This document shows, piece by piece, positions 61,387-64,000 of a stretch of 64,000 nucleotides of DNA (positions within the stretch are counted from its first letter, which is position 1; every line of letters begins with the position of its first letter). Source of the stretch: Aquabacter sp040755535. Lineage in GTDB: Bacteria; Pseudomonadota; Alphaproteobacteria; Rhizobiales; Xanthobacteraceae. Below the pieces are notes generated by a model that saw nothing but the letters and a program-made list of their open reading frames with translations, searched no databases and was not told the DNA's origin. A program made the position numbers and the translations under genes. The DNA is taken from the NCBI GenBank assembly GCA_040755535.1, contig JBFMAV010000007.1, positions 35,481-99,480 of the forward strand, given 5' to 3'.

Positions 61387-62304
61387 ATGCCGCAGCCGTC
61401 CAACCCCGCGCAGTCCCCGTTCGGTCCCGCGGACCTCGCGCTTTATGCCGCGACGGTGCTCATTTTCAGCTCCGGTTGGCTGCCCCTGCGCTTCCAGCTC
61501 GGGGTGGTGGCTCCGGAGGTGTCGCTGGTCTGGAGGTTTCTGGCGGCGACGGCCTGCATGTTCGCAATCGCGAAAATCAGCGGCGCGCGACTAGCGTTTC
61601 CGGTACGGGACCATGCGCTGTTCCTGGTCCTTGGCGGATCGCTGTTCTCGCTGAACTTCCTGGCCTTCTACTATGCCGGCTTTCACTTGGCTTCGGGCCT
61701 TCTGTCAGTGCTGTTCGCACTGTCGGCGGTGCTGATTCCGCTCATGTCGTCGGCGGCGGCGCGGGCATGGCCTCGGCCGCGAATCCTCATCGGCGCCGTT
61801 CTCGGGGTGGCTGGCGTCTGCCTGGTCTTCGGCCCGGTACTGTCCGAGCGCGGCTTCGGCTCGGGGCTTCATCTCGGCCTGTTGGCGGGTCTGGCGGGGG
61901 CGCTGCTGTTCTCGTTCGGCAGCATGATGTCCATGGCTGTCGGGCGTCGGCGTATCCCGCAGGCCTCCGCCAATGCCTTTGGCATGGCCTATGGGCTTGC
62001 ACTGCTGGCGGCCATCGCCGTGGCCAAGGGCGATACGTTTGAAGTGGAATGGACCGCGCGTTATCTCGGCGCGCTCGGATATCTGATCCTGTTCCCCACC
62101 TTGCTGGGCTATGCGGTGTATTTCCGGTTGATCTCGCGCATCGGGGCGAGCCGGGCCGGATATGGCACGGTCGTGATGCCGGTTGTGGCCTTGCTCATTT
62201 CCTCCCTGGTGGAGGATTTTCACTGGACCGCAGCTGCCGCACTGGGGATCGGCTTGGTGCTGGTGGGCAATGTCATCGTGCTCGGAGCGGGCAAAGCACG
62301 CTGA
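61387..62304 (+). CDS. EamA-domain (DMT superfamily) transporter
   Basis: 305-residue inner-membrane protein with ten hydrophobic helices in two EamA halves; LRFQLGVVAPEVSLVWRFLAA and FYYAGFHLASGLLSVLFALSAVLIPLM are typical. The family exports amino acids and other small metabolites. AGGAG lies 7 bases before the ATG. It ends at the exact base where the convergent LysR gene ends, so the two reading frames abut. Substrate unknown. Confidence 0.88.
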   Translation: MPQPSNPAQSPFGPADLALYAATVLIFSSGWLPLRFQLGVVAPEVSLVWRFLAATACMFAIAKISGARLAFPVRDHALFLVLGGSLFSLNFLAFYYAGFHLASGLLSVLFALSAVLIPLMSSAAARAWPRPRILIGAVLGVAGVCLVFGPVLSERGFGSGLHLGLLAGLAGALLFSFGSMMSMAVGRRRIPQASANAFGMAYGLALLAAIAVAKGDTFEVEWTARYLGALGYLILFPTLLGYAVYFRLISRIGASRAGYGTVVMPVVALLISSLVEDFHWTAAAALGIGLVLVGNVIVLGAGKAR

Positions 62305-63186
62305 TCACTCTGCAGCATCCGCCTCGGTGACGTTGTCAAGCCCCTGGATGATGTGATGCGCCAAGGCGTCGGCGAGGATCGATGGCTCGTGGCGATTGCG
62401 CAGCAGGCCGATGTCGCATGGCGGCAGGGGTGGAAAGCCGTCGGCCGGTCCAAGGACCCGCATGCCCGGGCGCAAGGCGGACTCGGGAAACACCGAAACG
62501 GCGAGGCCGGCGAGCACCGCCGCCGACACGGCTCCCGCATTGGGGCTGGTATAGAGCACCCGGAAAGTGCGGCCAATTCCGGCCAGGCGCGTCACCGCCG
62601 CATCCCGCCACAAACAAGTGGGCCGCCCCAGAGCCAATGGAACCGGCGTTTCAAGATGCGTCGCGTGACGGGCGGAGGACACCCACAGCAGGCGTTCGCG
62701 CCGGATGACCTGGGCGTTACGGGCGGAATTCTCGGTATAGGTGATGATCGCCAGATCCAGGGTGCCCGCACGGATGCGTTCCGACAGGTCGCTGCTCGGC
62801 TCACAGATCACGGTCAATTCGACAGACGGGTGCGTGCGCGAAAAACGCGCCATGATTTCCGGGAGATAGCGGTCCGCGTAATCGTCGGGCACGCCGAGGC
62901 AGACATGGCCGGACAAGGCCGCGTCGGTGAAGCTGGCGACCGCCTCCAGGTTCAGCTTGACGATGCGTCGCGCATAATCGAGCAGCCGCTCGCCATCTTC
63001 GGTGAGGCGCGAGGATCGCCCGTCCCGACTGAAAATCGGGCGCCCGACCCGCTCCTCCAGCCGCTTCATCTGCATCGACACCGCAGACTGGGTCTTGTGC
63101 ACCACCTCCGCCGCCCGGGTGAAGCTGCCGGTCTCGGCGATGGCCACAAACGTGCGCAGCTGGTCGGTATCCAAAAGCTGGATCAT
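62305..63186 (-). CDS. LysR-family transcriptional regulator
   Basis: 293 residues: winged helix-turn-helix (LRTFVAIAETGSFTRAAEVVHKTQSAVSMQMKRLEERVG) and a periplasmic-binding-protein-like effector domain. It is divergent from the DUF1127 gene, an arrangement I recall as common in alphaproteobacteria, and convergent with the EamA transporter. It probably regulates one of these neighbours, and the palindrome in the divergent spacer is the expected site. Confidence 0.9.
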   Translation of the reverse strand: MIQLLDTDQLRTFVAIAETGSFTRAAEVVHKTQSAVSMQMKRLEERVGRPIFSRDGRSSRLTEDGERLLDYARRIVKLNLEAVASFTDAALSGHVCLGVPDDYADRYLPEIMARFSRTHPSVELTVICEPSSDLSERIRAGTLDLAIITYTENSARNAQVIRRERLLWVSSARHATHLETPVPLALGRPTCLWRDAAVTRLAGIGRTFRVLYTSPNAGAVSAAVLAGLAVSVFPESALRPGMRVLGPADGFPPLPPCDIGLLRNRHEPSILADALAHHIIQGLDNVTEADAAE

Positions 63187-63197
63187 GCGCTCACCTC

Positions 63198-63215
63198 ATC
63201 ATCACAGAAGATGAT
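63198..63215. promoter_or_regulatory. Candidate LysR binding site
   Basis: ATCATC-ACAGAA-GATGAT, a perfect 6-base dyad with a 6-base spacer, 12 bases upstream of the LysR start in the divergent spacer. Shape and place suit LysR autoregulation. Confidence 0.5.
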
Positions 63216-63366
63216 AAATGCGATGAACAACATTCGCTAGTTTGATTTCACAAAGCAGTGCACAAGCGATTTCGGCGCTGCGGGATGCCTCCAGCCAGCC
63301 GGGAAATCGGGTGGCGCCAGGGAGGTGGAAAGACCAACCTTCAGCAGCCCGGAACGGAGATGACCC

Positions 63367-63663
63367 ATGCTTTACGGAGAGACCCGCGCGACCATTGTCG
63401 CACCGGTCGGCTCAGCGCTGGCCCTTGTCCTGCTCAAGATGTCCGATGCGGCGGTCAAAATCGCCCGCGCCATCGAGCACCGCCGCGCGCTCCGTCAACT
63501 GGGGCAACTCGACGATCATATGCTGCGCGATATCGGCCTCACGCGCGGCGACATACGCGACGCTGCATCCGAGCCGCTGTGGCGGGATTCGACCCATGTG
63601 CTGGTCACCCGCACCGTGGAGCGCCGCGCAGCCGCCCGCCTGAGGGCAAGGGCGCGGACCTGA
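63367..63663 (+). CDS. Small DUF1127 protein
   Basis: 98 residues. The N-terminal half is moderately hydrophobic; the C-terminal half has the DUF1127 pattern IEHRRALRQLGQLDDHMLRDIGLTRGDI, an Arg-rich helix motif seen in small rhizobial regulators, some of which act on RNA and phosphate or carbon control. GGAG lies 8 bases before the ATG. It is divergent from the LysR gene and followed by a strong terminator. Function inferred from the domain only. Confidence 0.88.
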   Translation: MLYGETRATIVAPVGSALALVLLKMSDAAVKIARAIEHRRALRQLGQLDDHMLRDIGLTRGDIRDAASEPLWRDSTHVLVTRTVERRAAARLRARART

Positions 63664-63728
63664 GGCAGATCCAGCCGGCTGCTGGACTTTCAAACGGGCG
63701 GTGGAGCCCCTCGAAGCCGCCCCGCTTG

Positions 63729-63764
63729 GGCCCGTGCCGACCACAACTGGCACGGGCCTTTTTT
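63729..63764 (+). terminator. Rho-independent terminator after the DUF1127 gene
   Basis: Ten-base stem GGCCCGTGCC/GGCACGGGCC with a 10-base loop and six T residues. Confidence 0.92.
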
Positions 63765-63779
63765 ACGGGCGCGGCCCGC

Positions 63780-64000
63780 TTATTTGGGCGGGCGGGTCTT
63801 GTGCGAATGCCCGGACGCGCGATCCAGCATCTGGCTCCAGAACTCCGCCATGGGCAGCAGGCCAAACGGGTCATAGGGGCTCTGCGCGCTGCGTTCGCGG
63901 GTCGCACCCGGCGGGAAGCCCGTCGAGAACAGCTGCGCGAAATAATCCTGCAGCGGCCAGTGTCCTAGCGGGGGCGGAGCCGGTGGGGGCGGCGGGGGCG
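63780..64000 (-). CDS. C-terminal end of an unknown protein (5' part beyond the window)
   Basis: The minus strand is open from the window edge to a TAA at 63780-63782. The 73 visible codons give a proline-rich stretch (PPPPPPAPPPLGHWP), then QDYFAQLFSTGFPPGATRER and PYDPFGLLPMAEFWSQMLDR, and a basic tail (HKTRPPK). Composition and the stop placed just after the convergent terminator support a real gene. No family recognised. Confidence 0.6.
   Translation of the reverse strand, partial: PPPPPPAPPPLGHWPLQDYFAQLFSTGFPPGATRERSAQSPYDPFGLLPMAEFWSQMLDRASGHSHKTRPPK

Noticed and set aside
1..64000. CRISPR arrays, insertion sequences, prophage or defence islands
   Set aside because: No regularly spaced direct repeats, transposases, integrases, phage structural genes or recognisable defence genes were seen on either strand.

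Overview
The window looks like core chromosome of a high-GC alphaproteobacterium of the order Hyphomicrobiales (Rhizobiales), plausibly Xanthobacteraceae (Xanthobacter, Azorhizobium or Ancylobacter type). This placement is inferred from gene order and protein style: uvrC-pgsA-moaD-moaE beside Omp25/31-like porins, dapA-smpB-NYN-rpoZ, glyA-nrdR-ribD-ribE-ribH-nusB-thiL, plant-type GshA, and a LysR/DUF1127 pair. I saw no tRNA, rRNA, CRISPR array, insertion sequence, prophage or replication origin. The left and right edges cut genes.

Layout. 1-2.3 kb: two tandem dicarboxylate symporter paralogues, the first cut by the window edge. 2.3-5.8 kb (minus): uvrC, pgsA, moaD, moaE. 6.1-8.4 kb: three Omp25/31-type beta-barrels, two with strong terminators. 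8.6-10.8 kb: an oxidoreductase/aminotransferase pair of the kind that makes 3-amino nucleotide sugars (GnnA/GnnB-like). 11-17.2 kb: murJ and a two-gene RND efflux system. 17.4-22.5 kb: cobT, a sensor kinase, gph, rpiA and small secreted proteins. 22.5-26.6 kb: a large family 2 glycosyltransferase, gor and a small secreted protein. 26.6-34.3 kb: Bcr-type MFS pump, lytic transglycosylase, dapA, smpB, peroxiredoxin, family 5-like uracil-DNA glycosylase, NYN protein and rpoZ. 34.5-37.5 kb: rimO and a sugar-porter MFS gene.

37.6-42.8 kb is a self-contained TonB uptake island. A FecA-like receptor and a small Cys-rich membrane protein lie on the minus strand. exbB-exbD-tonB lies on the plus strand, and the shared intergenic region carries two perfect palindromes. 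The tonB gene has one in-frame amber codon in its proline-rich linker, with the whole C-terminal domain still open behind it. 42.9-48.5 kb: the glyA-nrdR-riboflavin-nusB-thiL run. 48.6-49.2 kb: a secreted protein with a Trp/Gly-rich tail. 49.5-56 kb (minus): a fatty-acid beta-oxidation cluster (MerR regulator, thiolase, FadN-type bifunctional enzyme, acyl-CoA dehydrogenase, SCP2 protein). 56.4-59.5 kb (plus): FadL-type porin and long-chain acyl-CoA ligase, so uptake, activation and degradation lie together. 59.8-64 kb: gshA, an EamA transporter, LysR and DUF1127 genes, and the C-terminal end of an unknown protein.

The most useful unexplained signals are the amber-interrupted tonB, two families of dispersed structured intergenic repeats (one supplies the rimO stop codon), palindromic operator candidates, and a sharp GC drop inside the NYN gene next to rpoZ. 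I found no clear candidate for a wholly new multi-gene system; most of the window is conventional core genome.
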